Source: an uncultured Phycisphaerae bacterium
GTDB lineage: Bacteria; Planctomycetota; Phycisphaerae; Sedimentisphaerales; Anaerohalosphaeraceae
NCBI GenBank assembly: GCA_937920485.1
Contig: CALETL010000119.1
Location: 1 to 5,869, forward strand
DNA: 5,869 nucleotides
Reading direction: 5' to 3'
The notes beneath the pieces were generated by a model. It ran no database searches. It saw nothing but the letters and a program-made list of their open reading frames with translations, and was not told where the DNA came from. Of the stretch, positions 5,790 to 5,869 are shown one piece after another. The first letter of the stretch is position 1. Each line of letters opens with the position of its first letter. The position numbers and the translations under genes were made by a program.

Positions 5790-5825
5790 ACGCAAATGTC
5801 GCTAAGGATGCAAGAGACACAAAAG
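5790..5825. repeat. Degenerate 9-base tandem repeat related to ACGCAAAGG, four units
   Basis: Four in-phase units: ACGCAAATG, TCGCTAAGG, ATGCAAGAG, ACACAAAAG. They look like a decayed array of the CGCAAAGG-type nonamer that I recall from intergenic DNA of many environmental bacteria. It is preceded by a T run (5783-5788). Confidence 0.55.
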
Positions 5826-5852
5826 TATGTTTTTGTAAGTCAAGATTTTGGA

Positions 5853-5865
5853 ATGCCTTCGGCAT
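5853..5865. repeat. Small perfect hairpin ATGCC-TTC-GGCAT at the right edge
   Basis: A 5-bp perfect inverted repeat around TTC, four bases from the window edge. It has no T tail. It could belong to the 3' end of the next feature or to the intergenic repeat family; the context is cut off. Confidence 0.35.
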
Positions 5866-5869
5866 AGCT

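Larger units (their letters stand above)
5571..5869. other. Gene-free stretch with degenerate short repeats
   Basis: No credible gene on either strand up to the right edge. The stretch is built largely from short degenerate tandem repeats, listed separately, with T and A runs between. A weak CCGC/GCGG hairpin at 5762-5781 followed by ATTTTTT could end a plus-strand transcript but has only four pairs. Confidence 0.6.

Noticed and set aside
4911..5869. CRISPR array, insertion sequence ends or attachment sites in the gene-poor right part
   Set aside because: Repeats are short (7-10 bases), degenerate and without spacers. No transposase fragment, terminal inverted repeats or target-site duplication was found.

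Overview
The window carries a two-gene membrane-sensor/histidine-kinase operon on the minus strand. Downstream of it is the 5' end of a second minus-strand gene, and to its right is a gene-poor stretch of almost 1 kb that holds two candidate small RNAs and several short degenerate repeats. Base composition is mixed (roughly half GC by eye). The genes use clear Shine-Dalgarno sites and sigma70-like promoters. The carboxynorspermidine/saccharopine dehydrogenase family member, the long PAS-rich kinase and the repeat-littered intergenic DNA would suit a free-living Gram-negative bacterium with a large regulatory genome (for example of the PVC or deltaproteobacterial kind), but nothing here fixes the phylum.

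Layout, left to right. 1-207 (minus): N-terminal 69 codons of a saccharopine dehydrogenase-family oxidoreductase with an intact Rossmann GxGGxG motif; the rest lies outside the window. 208-393: intergenic, with a good extended -10 promoter and SD for that gene and a weak AT-rich hairpin. 394-4449 (minus): a 1351-residue orphan sensor histidine kinase with three membrane helices, eight PAS domains at a period of about 125 residues, and an intact HisKA/HATPase core (His1120). 4449-4910 (minus): a 153-residue four-helix membrane protein, translationally coupled to the kinase by a TGATG overlap and preceded by its own promoter. The last three helices of this protein and the three helices of the kinase share topology, charge pattern and loop features, so the two proteins probably form one sensor unit in the membrane.

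4911-5869 has no ordinary coding gene. It holds (i) a minus-strand promoter-to-terminator unit of about 59 nt with a CCCTCCTCC tract, whose antisense strand carries a 15-codon micro-ORF with an ideal SD; (ii) a plus-strand unit of about 170 nt with promoter, a long-range closing helix, nine GGA motifs (including CAAGGATG, the core of the CsrA/RsmA recognition sequence) and a textbook intrinsic terminator, which I read as a candidate CsrA-sequestering or otherwise structured RNA; and (iii) three families of degenerate short tandem repeats (10-, 7- and 9-base units) running to the right edge.

Working together: the kinase operon is most simply a membrane signal-input module. No response regulator is visible, so its partner must be encoded elsewhere. 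The oxidoreductase is separately promoted and is probably unrelated metabolically. The small RNAs are predictions from promoter, terminator and motif spacing only.
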